Positions 28,344 to 37,865 are shown, counted from the first letter of the stretch. The stretch is DNA of 64,000 bases from Iodobacter fluviatilis (GCF_900451195.1 NZ_UGHR01000004.1:593455-657454), one strand, 5' to 3'. Translations and numbers: made by a program. The notes: generated by a model not told the origin, from the letters alone.

Positions 28344-29810
28344 ATGCCTGATTATCCTATCATTGCCGCAGTCGACCTTGGTTCAAACAGTTTTCGCTTA
28401 CAAATCGCCCGCGTGGTTGAAGGCGCGCTGTTTCCCCTGGATTCCTTGAAAGAAACCGTAAGGTTAGGGGCGGGTCTGGATGCCTCAGGCGCGCTTACGC
28501 TAGAAGCGCAGCAACAGGCGATTGAAGCCTTGTCGCGTTTTGGTGAACGTTTGCGTGGCTTGCCCGTAGAATGTGTGCGCGCGGTGGCGACCAATACATT
28601 TCGCGTTGCAAAAAATGCCAGTGTTTTTCTGCCTCAGGCCGAAGCCGCTCTGGGTTTTCCTATTGAGGTGATTGCAGGGCGGGAAGAGGCGCGGCTGATT
28701 TATATCGGTGCGGCGCACAGCCTGCCCGCCACGCGAGACAAGCGCTTGGTTGTGGATATTGGCGGAGGCTCTACCGAGCTGATTACCGGCAGCCACTTCA
28801 GGATTTTCCGTACTGAAAGCGTACCGATGGGCTGCGTGAGCTGGAGCTTACGTTTTTTTCCTGATGGCGTAATTACTTCAGAGCGTCTGGCTGAGGCCGA
28901 GCTTGCAGCGCGCGGTATGTTGCTTTCACTGGTGCCGGATTTTAATCATGAGCAATGGCAGCGTGCGGTGGGCACCTCTGGAACCGCCCGCTCGATTGCC
29001 GATATTTTAGAGCTGAATGATTTTTCTGCGCTGGGCATCACCCGCGAGGGGATGGATAAGCTGCGTCAGCATATTCTGGCGGCAGGGCATGTGGATAAAG
29101 TGCAGCTCAACGGCCTGCGGGCTGATCGCCGCCCGGTATTGCCAGGGGGCTTTGCCATTATGATGGCCGTGTTCGATATGCTGGCTGTAGAACGTATGGG
29201 CGTGACCTTTGGTGCGCTGCGTGATGGCGTTTTATACGATTTAGTCGGGCGGCAATCCGAGCATGATATTCGTCATCGCTCGGTTGAGCAGTTTCAGCGC
29301 CGCTATCATGTAGACCCTTATCAGGCAGAACGAGTAGCCATACTGGCGGGTAAATTATTCACCCGTATGGTGGCCGATGATGCGGTTGGGGCACATCGCC
29401 TGAATATGGCGGCGGCTTTGCATGAAGTAGGGCGCTCTATTGCCCATGCCAGCTATCACAAACATTCGGCCTATATATTGCTGCATGCAGATATGCCGGG
29501 GTTTTCCAAGCGCGAGCAGGCATTGCTGGCGCGGCTAGTGCTGGCACACCGGGGCGGCTTGGGCAAGCTGGGTGACGATATGATCGATCTGGTGGAATGG
29601 TCGGCTATTTTAGCGCTGAGACTGGCGACGATTTTTTGCCGCTCACGTACTGATATCGATCTGCCTTTACTTCGTTGCGAAGCCAATAGTAAGCAGTTTT
29701 TGTTAGAGCTGGACAGTGCATGGCTGGAAGCAAACCCGCTGACCGCTTACGCGCTTACTGAGGAGGTTAACGCGTGGCAAAACATCGGCATGAAGCTCGT
29801 CGTAAGCTAA
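28344..29810 (+). CDS. ppx: Exopolyphosphatase / Ppx-GppA phosphatase
   Basis: The product is 488 residues from the ATG at 28344 (an in-frame TTG at 28332 would add four). It belongs to the Ppx/GppA family: AAVDLGSNSFRLQIARV (first phosphate loop), VVDIGGGSTELITGS (second phosphate loop, about residue 137) and GTSGTARSIADIL (about 216), followed by a C-terminal HD-like helical domain (about 300-488). It should release orthophosphate from polyphosphate, and may also hydrolyse pppGpp. It follows phoU after a terminator and overlaps corA at its 3' end by 37 bp. Length is near normal for the family. Confidence 0.9.
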   Translation: MPDYPIIAAVDLGSNSFRLQIARVVEGALFPLDSLKETVRLGAGLDASGALTLEAQQQAIEALSRFGERLRGLPVECVRAVATNTFRVAKNASVFLPQAEAALGFPIEVIAGREEARLIYIGAAHSLPATRDKRLVVDIGGGSTELITGSHFRIFRTESVPMGCVSWSLRFFPDGVITSERLAEAELAARGMLLSLVPDFNHEQWQRAVGTSGTARSIADILELNDFSALGITREGMDKLRQHILAAGHVDKVQLNGLRADRRPVLPGGFAIMMAVFDMLAVERMGVTFGALRDGVLYDLVGRQSEHDIRHRSVEQFQRRYHVDPYQAERVAILAGKLFTRMVADDAVGAHRLNMAAALHEVGRSIAHASYHKHSAYILLHADMPGFSKREQALLARLVLAHRGGLGKLGDDMIDLVEWSAILALRLATIFCRSRTDIDLPLLRCEANSKQFLLELDSAWLEANPLTAYALTEEVNAWQNIGMKLVVS

Positions 29811-30868
29811 GAACGGTTCCAACGGCCAGCAAAGTTGGTATGGCACCTGGCAGCCTGCATTATGTAGGCCCGCGTGATGCCGATCCAACGCTGGCCTCCC
29901 TGATTGAATATGGTCATGGTGCGGAAGAATTTCAGGAAACCCACTTCACTTCTTTGACTGATGGCGAAGATTATCAGCCTCGCCATCCCTTGCTTTGGCT
30001 GAATCTGCACGGCCTTGCCAATATTGATTTACTCAAAGTAGTAGGCCGGCGTTTTGGCTTGCATCCCTTGGTGCTGGAAGACATTCTCAATACCGAGCAA
30101 AGACCCAAAGTCGAAGTATTTAATGGCTATGTGTTTATTTGTTTGCGTCTTGTCAGTGTGAATGAGCAGGGGGAGATCTGCAGCGAGCATGTCAGTATTG
30201 TTTTGGGGCGTAATTACGTACTGACATTTCAGGAGCAGCCAAGCGGCACATTTAATCAAATTCGCGAGGGCTTGAAATCCAGCCAGTCACAGCTGCGCCG
30301 GTTTGGCTCAGATTATCTGGTCTATACCCTGCTGGATAAATTGGTAGATCGCTATTTCTTGGTGCTCGAAGCGCTTAGCGAGCGCTGCGAAGATTTGGAC
30401 GATGCGATTTCCAGCGGCCCTCATCCTGCCCAGCTGCAAGAAATTCAGGCGCTGCGCCGCACCATGCAATATGTAAAACGGGGCCTGTGGCCGCTGCGGG
30501 AAGTGATGAATACTTTGCAGCGGGATGAAGCTGATTTTTTCCGCGATGAAACTCAGCTCTATTTGCGTGACGTTTATGATCATGTGGTGCAAATGATTGA
30601 AAGCGGTGAGGCCTTGCGGGATTTAGTCAATTCACTGCAAGACAACTATATGTCTTTGCAATCCAACCGTATGAATATAGAAATGCGGCGGCTTACGGTA
30701 CTGACAACCATCTTTATGCCGCTCACTTTAATTGCAGGGATTTACGGTATGAATTTTGAAGTGATGCCAGAGCTGCACTGGCGTTGGGGCTACTTTGCCG
30801 TATTGGGGGGCATGGCCGTGATTGGCCTGAGTTTAACGCTATATTTCAGGGCCAAACGCTGGTTCTGA
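29774..30868 (+). CDS. corA: Magnesium/cobalt transporter CorA
   Basis: The 364-residue protein starts at a GTG preceded by a perfect AGGAGG seven bases upstream, inside the 3' end of ppx (37-bp overlap), which fixes the start. It has the long cytoplasmic N-terminal domain, a helical stalk and two C-terminal membrane segments, the first ending in the CorA signature YGMNFEVMPEL (about residue 323). After the second membrane segment the protein ends with basic residues (FRAKRWF). Family members are pentameric inner membrane channels for Mg2+, with Co2+ and Ni2+ also carried. Coupling to ppx may reflect the link between Mg2+ and polyphosphate; that is inference. Confidence 0.93.
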   Translation: MAKHRHEARRKLRTVPTASKVGMAPGSLHYVGPRDADPTLASLIEYGHGAEEFQETHFTSLTDGEDYQPRHPLLWLNLHGLANIDLLKVVGRRFGLHPLVLEDILNTEQRPKVEVFNGYVFICLRLVSVNEQGEICSEHVSIVLGRNYVLTFQEQPSGTFNQIREGLKSSQSQLRRFGSDYLVYTLLDKLVDRYFLVLEALSERCEDLDDAISSGPHPAQLQEIQALRRTMQYVKRGLWPLREVMNTLQRDEADFFRDETQLYLRDVYDHVVQMIESGEALRDLVNSLQDNYMSLQSNRMNIEMRRLTVLTTIFMPLTLIAGIYGMNFEVMPELHWRWGYFAVLGGMAVIGLSLTLYFRAKRWF

Positions 30869-31036
30869 ATCTACTGGCTGAGCACGCCGCTCTTTGCCTT
30901 CCCGGCGCTCCGCCAGCACCAGCCCTTCTTCGGTACAGCAGGGAAAACGGTGGTTAATCAAGCTGCGTCTGTCTTGCTTTCTTTGCATGCTAAAAAAAGA
31001 AAGTGCTGAAAATTCGTGAGCTCTGGGTTGATTCAA
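30839..31036 (-). CDS. Possible small basic protein with ERRxGKxRR motif
   Basis: A 65-codon frame starting at TTG (31036) with GGAG eight bases upstream, overlapping the corA 3' end convergently by 30 bp. The product has a segment PCCTEEGLVLAERREGKERR, resembling short Arg-rich motifs in many small proteobacterial proteins. An internal ATG at 30988 lacks a ribosome binding site. I am unsure it is real. Confidence 0.25.
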   Translation of the reverse strand: MNQPRAHEFSALSFFSMQRKQDRRSLINHRFPCCTEEGLVLAERREGKERRAQPVDSEPAFGPEI

Positions 31037-31049
31037 TGACTACACTCCG

Positions 31050-31400
31050 GTTACATCTTTAGGTGATACTTTCATTGTTGCTAAGTCTTATAAATAAATT
31101 CAGAATTATTTGTATAAAACAAGAAAGTTTGGTGAAATATTGAATATACATATATTTAATAAATGCCACAATCATTAATCATATAGATGTAATATTTCAG
31201 AGAGAATAATCGGCCCAGCTCCTTCAGTATTGCCGACGAACGGTAGGTTATATGCTTATTGAATAAAAATGGCAGGGCGTTATTTACTGGCTTTATGAAA
31301 GCTTTTGAACATATAACTTATCTTTCGAATGGTTATGCTAATGGCATTTTCTCTATTTAATACGCCTTAATTCACAGGGCAAGAGCTGATCTGTTTCATT
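31050..31400. other. AT-rich gap with no recognised feature
   Basis: The region between corA and the DUF456 gene is AT-rich and shows no supported gene, tRNA or clear repeat. The only structured site is the minus-strand terminator that follows. Confidence 0.5.
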
Positions 31401-31410
31401 TTATTCGCGC

Positions 31411-31438
31411 AAAAAAAATCCAGCATCTGCTGCTGGAT
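31411..31438 (-). terminator. Rho-independent terminator (minus strand)
   Basis: Read on the minus strand, stem ATCCAGCA/TGCTGGAT is followed by eight T. It lies about 140 bp downstream of the DUF456 gene. Confidence 0.85.
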
Positions 31439-31578
31439 TGTGGGTAAAAGTATCTGGGGAGGATGATTTAATCAGAGAATATCGGGCTGGAAATCGCTCT
31501 GATTAAAGTGATTTTCTTAATAAGCATCGCTAAAGGCAATGAAAGCAGCAAGGTTGAATAAGCTGGCGGAGCAAAGAT

Positions 31579-32076
31579 TTAAACCCACCATGCAAAAGCA
31601 AAGACGGCAAACATGGATAAGCCGATTGCAATTTTGGCGACAGCACCAATCAGCATGCCAATAAGGGTGGCAATGCCCACTTTGCCCGCTTGCAGCACAT
31701 CTTGCCTCGCCCAGAATTCGCCAATGGCGGCACCAACAAATGGCCCTAAAAGCAGGCCGGGCAGGCCGGCAAATATCCCTAAAATGCCCCCAATTAAGGC
31801 GCCCCAGACTGCCGCCGGGCTGGCCCCTGCTTTTTTAGCTCCCATCGCCCCGGCAATATAATCCAGCACCATGGATAGAATAAGCAGCAGTCCCAGTACG
31901 GTTAGCCAGCCGTAGCCCACTCGTGCAAACTGATCTAAATATGCAGCCAGCAGCATGCCGCCAAAAATAAAGGGGGTGGAGGGTAAAAAAGGCAGCAAGG
32001 TGCCCAAGAGGCCAGAAATCATTAAAACCCAGGCAAGTACCCACCAGGCGGTTTCTGCACTTAAGAAGTCGGGCAT
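31579..32076 (-). CDS. DUF456 family membrane protein
   Basis: The 165-residue protein is almost wholly hydrophobic with about four to five membrane segments. The N-terminal part with LLGTLLPFLPSTPFIFGGMLLAA and the middle part with DYIAGAMGAKKAGASPAAVWGALIGGILGIFAGLPGLLLGPF match the DUF456 pattern, with Gly-rich helices. Function unknown; inner membrane location inferred from hydrophobicity. AGGAAC precedes the ATG. It is transcribed in the same direction as lgt but 160 bp after it, with a hairpin between, so it may be a separate unit. Confidence 0.8.
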   Translation of the reverse strand: MPDFLSAETAWWVLAWVLMISGLLGTLLPFLPSTPFIFGGMLLAAYLDQFARVGYGWLTVLGLLLILSMVLDYIAGAMGAKKAGASPAAVWGALIGGILGIFAGLPGLLLGPFVGAAIGEFWARQDVLQAGKVGIATLIGMLIGAVAKIAIGLSMFAVFAFAWWV

Positions 32077-32177
32077 ATTGTTCCTGAATGAATTATCTGA
32101 GGTGGTCAGAGTGCAAAGTGGCTGAAAGGTTCTTGCTCAGGTTTGATAAAAAACAATCGGGCATAGTCGCCTTATAA

Positions 32178-32207
32178 GACTAAGGCGCAAAAAATTGCGC
32201 CTTAGTC
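32178..32207 (-). terminator. Strong hairpin between lgt and the DUF456 gene
   Basis: A 13-bp perfect stem GACTAAGGCGCAA/TTGCGCCTTAGTC with a 4-base loop. There is no clear U-run on either side, so termination is likely but not certain. Confidence 0.6.
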
Positions 32208-32242
32208 TGTTGCCAATGAAATGGCTTCCTAGTATGCCTGTC

Positions 32243-33034
32243 TTAAATATGGCGGGTTTTTTTGCTGCTCCACCAAAACAAATGAATGCCAATCAGGATC
32301 ATAGGCAGGCTGAGTAATTGCCCCATTGATAAATGCAGTGCCAGATAGCCAAGGAAATCATCGGGTTCGCGGGCATATTCGGCGATAAATCGGAATATGC
32401 CATAGCCTAATAAAAATAACGCAGAAACCTGGCCGGTACGGCGCGGTTTGCCAGAATAAAGCCAGAGAATAATAAACAGGCTAATCCCTTCCAGAGCAAA
32501 CTGATAAAGCTGCGAAGGATGGCGGGGCAGCCCGTCGTGCGCTTGCGGGAAAATCATCGCAAACGGCATGTCTGCCGAAGTAACACGCCCCCACAATTCG
32601 CCATTAATAAAGTTGCCCAAACGGCCGGCCGCGAGGCCCAGTGGTACCAGCGGGGCGATAAAGTCGGTGACTTGAAAAAAACTACGGCCGGTTTTGCGGC
32701 CAAATACCCACATCGCCACCAATACACCCAGAAAGCCGCCATGAAACGCCATGCCACCTTCCCAAACTTTCAGAATGTCCAGAGGGTGCGAGAAGTAAAA
32801 GTCAGGTTTATAAAACAGCACATAGCCCAGCCGCCCACCCAGAATTACCCCCAGTACGCCATAAAACAGCAGATCGTCCAGCTCTTCAGGTTTCCAGCTA
32901 TTGGATTTTTTGGCGCGCATTCGGCCTAAAAACAAAAACAGCATAAAGCCAATGAGATACATCAGCCCGTACCAGTGGATACCCACGGGGCCAAGTTGGA
33001 TGGCTATGGGATTAAATTGCGGATGAATTAGCAT
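32243..33034 (-). CDS. lgt: Prolipoprotein diacylglyceryl transferase
   Basis: The 263-residue inner membrane protein carries the Lgt signatures [11 protein letters not shown] (about residue 20), [14 protein letters not shown] (about 95; essential His) and [16 protein letters not shown] (about 136; phosphatidylglycerol-binding Arg/Asn). Several membrane segments are visible, as in the family. It transfers diacylglyceryl from phosphatidylglycerol to the lipobox Cys of prolipoproteins, so it would mature the lipoproteins found in this window. GGAAGG lies about ten bases upstream of the ATG. Divergent from ilvD. Confidence 0.96.
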   Translation of the reverse strand: MLIHPQFNPIAIQLGPVGIHWYGLMYLIGFMLFLFLGRMRAKKSNSWKPEELDDLLFYGVLGVILGGRLGYVLFYKPDFYFSHPLDILKVWEGGMAFHGGFLGVLVAMWVFGRKTGRSFFQVTDFIAPLVPLGLAAGRLGNFINGELWGRVTSADMPFAMIFPQAHDGLPRHPSQLYQFALEGISLFIILWLYSGKPRRTGQVSALFLLGYGIFRFIAEYAREPDDFLGYLALHLSMGQLLSLPMILIGIHLFWWSSKKTRHI

Positions 33035-33282
33035 GCAAACCAGCCTTCCGATAAAATGGGCCGATTATACCCTAAGCACTTAGTCTGAATATTTCCTTTA
33101 GGCTTGCCAGCCCTGTATGTTGGAGTGACAAAATCACTTTTAACTACGCAGAGTCGATCAGCCGTTTTTATGACTGCCGTCCCACTTTTACCCAAGCTTT
33201 GATGTGCCAAACCATAGAAGCGGCTATTCAGATATTTGAAGTTTTTTTCCTGATTGATTACTTCGCTGCAAGGATCTAAAAA

Positions 33283-35142
33283 ATGCCTGTTTATCGTTCC
33301 CGCACTACCACGCATGGCCGCAATATGGCCGGTGCCCGCGCCCTGTGGCGTGCAACTGGCATGAAAGATGGCGATTTTGATAAGCCCATCATCGCCATTG
33401 CCAACTCGTTTACCCAGTTTGTGCCTGGCCATGTGCACTTACACAATTTAGGCCAGCTGGTGGCCAGAGAAATCGAAAAAGCGGGCGGCATCGCCAAAGA
33501 ATTTAACACCATTGCCGTGGATGACGGCATCGCCATGGGGCATTCGGGCATGCTCTACAGCCTGCCCAGCCGAGATCTGATTGCCGATTCGGTTGAATAT
33601 ATGGTCAATGCCCATTGTGCCGATGCGATTGTGTGTATCTCCAATTGCGACAAAATTACCCCCGGCATGCTGATGGCCGCGCTGCGCCTGAATATTCCGG
33701 TGATTTTTGTTTCCGGCGGGCCGATGGAAGCGGGCAAGGTAGATTGGAAAGGCGGCGTGCGTAAGCTGGATCTGGTGGATGCCATGGTGGAAGCCGCGGA
33801 CAGCCGGGTGAGCGATGAAGAAGTCGCCGCCGTAGAGCGTTCTGCCTGCCCAACCTGTGGCTCCTGCTCGGGCATGTTTACAGCAAATTCGATGAATTGC
33901 TTAACCGAAGCATTAGGCTTATCCCTGCCTGGCAATGGCTCGATGCTGGCCACGCACGGCGATCGCAAGCAATTATTCCTGCAAGCGGGCCGCACCATTG
34001 TTGAAATCGCCAAGCGTTATTACGAGCAGGATGATGACTCTGTCCTGCCGCGCAGTATTGCCACCAAGGCCGCATTTGAAAACGCCATGAGTTTAGATGT
34101 AGCGATGGGCGGCTCGACCAATACCGTCTTGCACCTGCTGGCTGCGGCGTTTGAGGCTGAAGTTGATTTCACCATGCAGGACATCGACCGCGTATCGCGC
34201 GGCGTGCCGTGCCTCGCAAAAGTTGCACCCGCTACGCAAAAATATCATATGGAAGATGTGCACCGTGCAGGTGGCGTGATGGCGCTCTTGGCCGAGCTAA
34301 ACCGTGCTGGCTTGATTCATACGGATGCCAAAACAGTGCATGCACCAACCATGGGTGAAGCGTTGGCAAAGTGGGATATCGTGGTCAACGATAAGGAAAG
34401 CGAAGCGCATCGCTTCTTTAGCGCAGCCCCTGGCGGTGTGGCCACTACCATCGCATTTAGCCAATCGATGCGCTGGCCAGAGCTGGACTTAGACCGTGCA
34501 AATGGCTGCATCCGTAATAAAGCAAATGCTTACAGCCAAGACGGTGGTCTTGCTGTGCTGTCGGGTAATATCGCGCCGCTGGGCTGTATTGTTAAAACCG
34601 CAGGCGTGGATGATTCCATTCTTAAGTTTACTGGCCGTGCCCGGGTGTTTGAATCGCAAGACGATGCGGTCGCTAGTATTTTGGCTGACCAAATCGTGGC
34701 GGGCGATATTGTGGTGATTCGCTATGAAGGCCCGAAAGGCGGCCCCGGTATGCAGGAAATGCTCTACCCAACCAGCTACTTAAAATCCAAAGGCTTGGGC
34801 AAAGCGTGTGCGCTGCTCACTGACGGGCGTTTTTCTGGCGGCACCTCTGGCTTATCCATTGGCCACGTTAGCCCAGAAGCGGCCGATGGCGGCTTGATTG
34901 GCCTCGTGTGTGAGGGCGACACCATCGAAATCGACATCCCACAACGCAGCATCCGCCTTGCCGTGGATGATGCAATGTTGGAAAACCGCCGAGCGACCAT
35001 GGAAGCGCGTGGCAAAAACGCCTGGAAACCCGTTGATCGCCAGCGTTATATCTCGCCAGCTTTACGCGCCTACGCCGCCATGACTACCTCCGCCCATACT
35101 GGTGCGGTGCGTGATGTCAGCCAGGTTGAGCGTAAGGGTTAA
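33283..35142 (+). CDS. ilvD: Dihydroxy-acid dehydratase
   Basis: The 619-residue protein matches IlvD over its length. Fe-S cluster residues lie in [10 protein letters not shown] (about residue 122) and [19 protein letters not shown] (about 192-210), and the late region contains [21 protein letters not shown] (about 514). It converts 2,3-dihydroxy-3-methylbutanoate and its isoleucine counterpart to the 2-oxo acids in branched-chain amino acid synthesis. AAGGA precedes the ATG. It is monocistronic here, divergent from lgt; the 248-bp gap upstream shows no clear attenuator that I could identify. Confidence 0.96.
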   Translation: MPVYRSRTTTHGRNMAGARALWRATGMKDGDFDKPIIAIANSFTQFVPGHVHLHNLGQLVAREIEKAGGIAKEFNTIAVDDGIAMGHSGMLYSLPSRDLIADSVEYMVNAHCADAIVCISNCDKITPGMLMAALRLNIPVIFVSGGPMEAGKVDWKGGVRKLDLVDAMVEAADSRVSDEEVAAVERSACPTCGSCSGMFTANSMNCLTEALGLSLPGNGSMLATHGDRKQLFLQAGRTIVEIAKRYYEQDDDSVLPRSIATKAAFENAMSLDVAMGGSTNTVLHLLAAAFEAEVDFTMQDIDRVSRGVPCLAKVAPATQKYHMEDVHRAGGVMALLAELNRAGLIHTDAKTVHAPTMGEALAKWDIVVNDKESEAHRFFSAAPGGVATTIAFSQSMRWPELDLDRANGCIRNKANAYSQDGGLAVLSGNIAPLGCIVKTAGVDDSILKFTGRARVFESQDDAVASILADQIVAGDIVVIRYEGPKGGPGMQEMLYPTSYLKSKGLGKACALLTDGRFSGGTSGLSIGHVSPEAADGGLIGLVCEGDTIEIDIPQRSIRLAVDDAMLENRRATMEARGKNAWKPVDRQRYISPALRAYAAMTTSAHTGAVRDVSQVERKG

Positions 35143-35159
35143 GCCTAGGCTGAAACCTA

Positions 35160-35280
35160 AGATCTGCACGCACAGAGGGCATGGAGAAAGGCTGAGAAAA
35201 CACAGAGAAAACCAAGCAAAAATCAGGCTTGTGTTTTCTCCGTGAAATGCTGTGTTCTCAGTGTCCTCCGTGGTTTGAGA
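35160..35280. repeat. CACAGAG-type dispersed repeats
   Basis: Contains GCACAGAGGGCATGGAG, AACACAGAGAAAACC and, in the opposite sense, TTTTCTCCGTG and GTCCTCCGTGG, so the arms partly fold back on each other. The same family occurs at 4215-4246, 6104-6256 and 35485-35540. Confidence 0.65.
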
Positions 35281-35303
35281 TTTGGGTTTTTGTACCTATG
35301 CAG

Positions 35304-35380
35304 TTTATAGGGTGTACAACGACGTAGTCGTTGCGCACCAAGAGCTATGCGCAAGAAAAACGACTTGCACACCCTATAAA
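35304..35380. repeat. 77-bp palindromic (MITE-like) element
   Basis: Terminal inverted repeats TTTATAGGGTGTACAACG and CGACTTGCACACCCTATAAA flank a short centre that holds a smaller palindrome (ACGACGTAGTCGT). No gene fits inside. It lies between ilvD and the alkyltransferase-like gene, among CACAGAG repeats. Confidence 0.6.
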
Positions 35381-35484
35381 AACCAAGCTTTGTCTCTCTA
35401 CGTTGACAGGATTGGGGGCCACATTGTACCTCTGGATTTCCGACACAAGCATTCGGGAATGACGGGCTCGGTTACATATCGATT

Positions 35485-35540
35485 CGTTTTTCTCAGTGCG
35501 CTTTGTGTTCTTCCCGCCCTCTGTGCCTACAGAACTTTTG
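35485..35540 (-). repeat. CACAGAG-type repeat, inverted copy
   Basis: On the minus strand it reads TCTGTAGGCACAGAGGGCGG, then AACACAAAGCGCACTGAG, closely matching 6104-6150. It directly precedes the alkyltransferase-like gene. Confidence 0.65.
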
Positions 35541-35555
35541 TTGAAAGGTCAGCCT

Positions 35556-35861
35556 ATGAGCGCCATCGCAACAGCCATCCGCCGCGTCATTGCCCGCATC
35601 CCTTACGGCAAAGTGGCCACTTACGGCCAGATCGCTAAACTAGCTGGCTATCCCAATCACTCCCGCTTTGTCGGCCGCTGCCTGCACGATAAAGACGCGC
35701 CTGTGCCATGGCAGCGCGTCATCAACGGCCAAGGCAAAGTCAGCCCGCGTGGGCTGGATGGCAATGATGATGAACAACGGTTTTTACTGCAGTGCGAGGG
35801 CGTGATGTTTGGGGAGGGGGGGAAGATTGATTTGAAGGTGTATTTGTGGGATGGGGAATGA
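35556..35861 (+). CDS. Alkyltransferase-like DNA-binding protein (ATL, MGMT-like)
   Basis: From the ATG at 35556 (AAAGG upstream) the product is 101 residues. It matches the DNA-binding domain of O6-alkylguanine-DNA alkyltransferases: IPYGKVATYGQIAKLAGYPNHSRFVGRCL, then VPWQRVINGQGKVSPRG. The position of the alkyl-acceptor Cys in the MGMT motif PCHRV is Trp here (PWQRV), which defines alkyltransferase-like proteins. Known members bind O6-alkylguanine without repairing it and hand the lesion to nucleotide excision repair. A longer open frame starts at 35496, but that part is repeat sequence. Single gene, convergent with the Ig-domain lipoprotein gene. Confidence 0.9.
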   Translation: MSAIATAIRRVIARIPYGKVATYGQIAKLAGYPNHSRFVGRCLHDKDAPVPWQRVINGQGKVSPRGLDGNDDEQRFLLQCEGVMFGEGGKIDLKVYLWDGE

Positions 35862-35888
35862 AAAACCCCCACCTGATTCAGGTGGGGG
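35861..35888 (-). terminator. Rho-independent terminator (minus strand)
   Basis: Stem CCCCCACCTGA/TCAGGTGGGGG with five A on its left, which read as T after the stem on the minus strand. It ends the Ig-domain lipoprotein gene and may also act on the convergent gene. Confidence 0.88.
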
Positions 35889-35903
35889 TAATGATTGGCA
35901 GAA

Positions 35904-37865
35904 TTAGTTTGGATTAGTGCAAACAGAAGCCGTGCCAAATGGGCTTGTTACTCCAGGTGGTGGAATTTTGATATCGTTGTAGTCTTTAGCTAGGCCTGGT
36001 AAGTTAAATACTGCAGCATTTGAATACTCACTTCCCTCTACTCTGATTGTGGCTTGAAGTTTTACTATTGCCCAAGACGAGTAGTTCTTTCCGTAAAGTA
36101 CTTTAATAAATGCGCTGCCAGTTTCATCCGTCTTTACTGTATTACTGGTTGGGTTAAGCGCATCGTAGACCGTTGCAACAAAACCTGGTTCCAGTGTGCC
36201 ATTACCGTTGCCATTGCCATCTGCGGGATCATCTTCACCCGGGTCAAGAATACCGTCATTATTCTTATCTTCACTCAGGCAGGTTGCTGATGGGTGTTGT
36301 AACCAGAAGTCAGGTTTACCATCGCCATCGCTATCGCCATCCGGTTTGTAAATTCCTTTTAAGTACTTTGTCGGAATAACCGCGAGCGTCACTTGTACGC
36401 CTGCAACCGGGTTACCAGCTGCGTCTGTGACAATTACGCTGTAAGGAGTAATGTTTTGAGTTGTGTTTTTATCTTCAATTTGGTTACCAGTACCTAAACG
36501 GATAAATAATGACTTACCGCCAACGGTAACCTGAGTTTTGGCATTAATCGATGGGTTGTTTGCCAGTGTGGCCGTAATGGTTACGCCATCTTTGGCGCTG
36601 CTGCTATTGCCTGCCGTGTAATTGGTGCTGGTTTGGCCTGAGCTGTTCGTGATACCACTACCAATACTAAGCCTGCCACCTGTTGGGTCAATCAGGTTGA
36701 AGTTGACGGCTTGGTTTTTTACTAAGTTACTGGAGGCATCTCGAACAATGGCGGTGATGGCCGTACTTGCGCCTGCACGAACAACTGTTGTATCTGGCTG
36801 AACTACAACTTTACTTGGCGCTGTAGCTACAAACTCAACATCATAGTTGTTGCTTATTCCGCTGGCCGTTGCTGTGATTTGTGATGCACCAGCTGTTGTG
36901 CTGGTGATTGTTACTGATACTTTACCATTTGCATCTGTCTTACCTGAGGAGGCCACTAAATTGCCACGGGTTGCTGTGAAAGAGACAGGTACATTGCTTT
37001 GCGGGACGCCAGCAATTGAATACAGCAGGTCGAGTTTAACAAAACTATCCAGATTTACTTCCGCGGGGATTTTGCCAAAATTTACGGCACCTTGTGAGGT
37101 AGAGCTGGGTGTTAAATCAAAAGTATTGTTGCTAATTGAAATATCTAATGTTGCTGATTCACCAAGAGCCGTAGTTTTTACAACATCGGCACCTGCTTTA
37201 ATGGCTTGATATGTGATTGTGGCTTGTCCGTTATCCCCAGTTGTTGCTTCAGTTGCTGCGACGTTATTTACTTTGAACGTATTTCCCAAGGCAGAAGTTA
37301 ATGCTACTTTTTGCCCTGCGACGCCTTTACCTGCAGCATCTTTCAAACTAATTGTCAGCGAGCTTTCTTTATTCAGCACAAGAGAGTTACTGCCGTTAAG
37401 CGTGATTTTTGTTCCGCTTACAGTAATGGTTACTTTCTCTGATATGGCACCAGCTGTTGCTTTGACTGTAATACTTCGGCTGGATTGATCACTACCTGTG
37501 GTGACATTGGCTGTTGCACTGCCTGTCTTATCGGTGAGGCCAGCATTCAGTACTGCAATTTGTGCACTGTCTTGAGTACTAAAAATGACTGTTTGCCCTT
37601 CCAGTACAACATTATTAGCGTCTTTTACTCTGGCTGTTATAACTACTGGGGTGTTGCCATCAGAGGCAAGGTTAGGTGTACTGGCCAATACTTCCATTTT
37701 TGCAGCAACGCCCGATGCGTTAGGAACTGGCGTTGGCGTTGGTGTAGTGGATGAACTATCGCCACCAGATGATCCATTGCAAGCCGTCAACATAATCGTT
37801 GCCAGCAGCAGCAGTCCGCCGGCGACTTTTCTCGCGGCTTTGCCGTTGAAGTTGATTCGTTCCAC
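35904..37865 (-). CDS. Bacterial Ig-like (Big_1/invasin-type) domain lipoprotein
   Basis: The 653-residue protein starts at GTG with AAAGGAG six bases upstream. The leader ends in a lipobox (MLTAC, about residue 29), followed by a Ser/Thr/Pro linker. Four to five Ig-like repeats follow (about 55-460), each with the Big_1 pattern of a 'Dxxgnpv.g..v.f' strand and a 'T(d/n)..G.a....t' strand, for example LTDKTGSATANVT and KTDANGKVSVTIT. Near residues 500-550 there are calcium-loop-like segments (DGDSDGDGKPDFW, DKNNDGILDPGEDD), as in thrombospondin type 3 or dockerin loops. It is probably an outer-membrane surface adhesin or structural protein. It lies directly beyond the pilus operons, in the same orientation but as its own unit. 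Confidence 0.82.
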   Translation of the reverse strand: MERINFNGKAARKVAGGLLLLATIMLTACNGSSGGDSSSTTPTPTPVPNASGVAAKMEVLASTPNLASDGNTPVVITARVKDANNVVLEGQTVIFSTQDSAQIAVLNAGLTDKTGSATANVTTGSDQSSRSITVKATAGAISEKVTITVSGTKITLNGSNSLVLNKESSLTISLKDAAGKGVAGQKVALTSALGNTFKVNNVAATEATTGDNGQATITYQAIKAGADVVKTTALGESATLDISISNNTFDLTPSSTSQGAVNFGKIPAEVNLDSFVKLDLLYSIAGVPQSNVPVSFTATRGNLVASSGKTDANGKVSVTITSTTAGASQITATASGISNNYDVEFVATAPSKVVVQPDTTVVRAGASTAITAIVRDASSNLVKNQAVNFNLIDPTGGRLSIGSGITNSSGQTSTNYTAGNSSSAKDGVTITATLANNPSINAKTQVTVGGKSLFIRLGTGNQIEDKNTTQNITPYSVIVTDAAGNPVAGVQVTLAVIPTKYLKGIYKPDGDSDGDGKPDFWLQHPSATCLSEDKNNDGILDPGEDDPADGNGNGNGTLEPGFVATVYDALNPTSNTVKTDETGSAFIKVLYGKNYSSWAIVKLQATIRVEGSEYSNAAVFNLPGLAKDYNDIKIPPPGVTSPFGTASVCTNPN

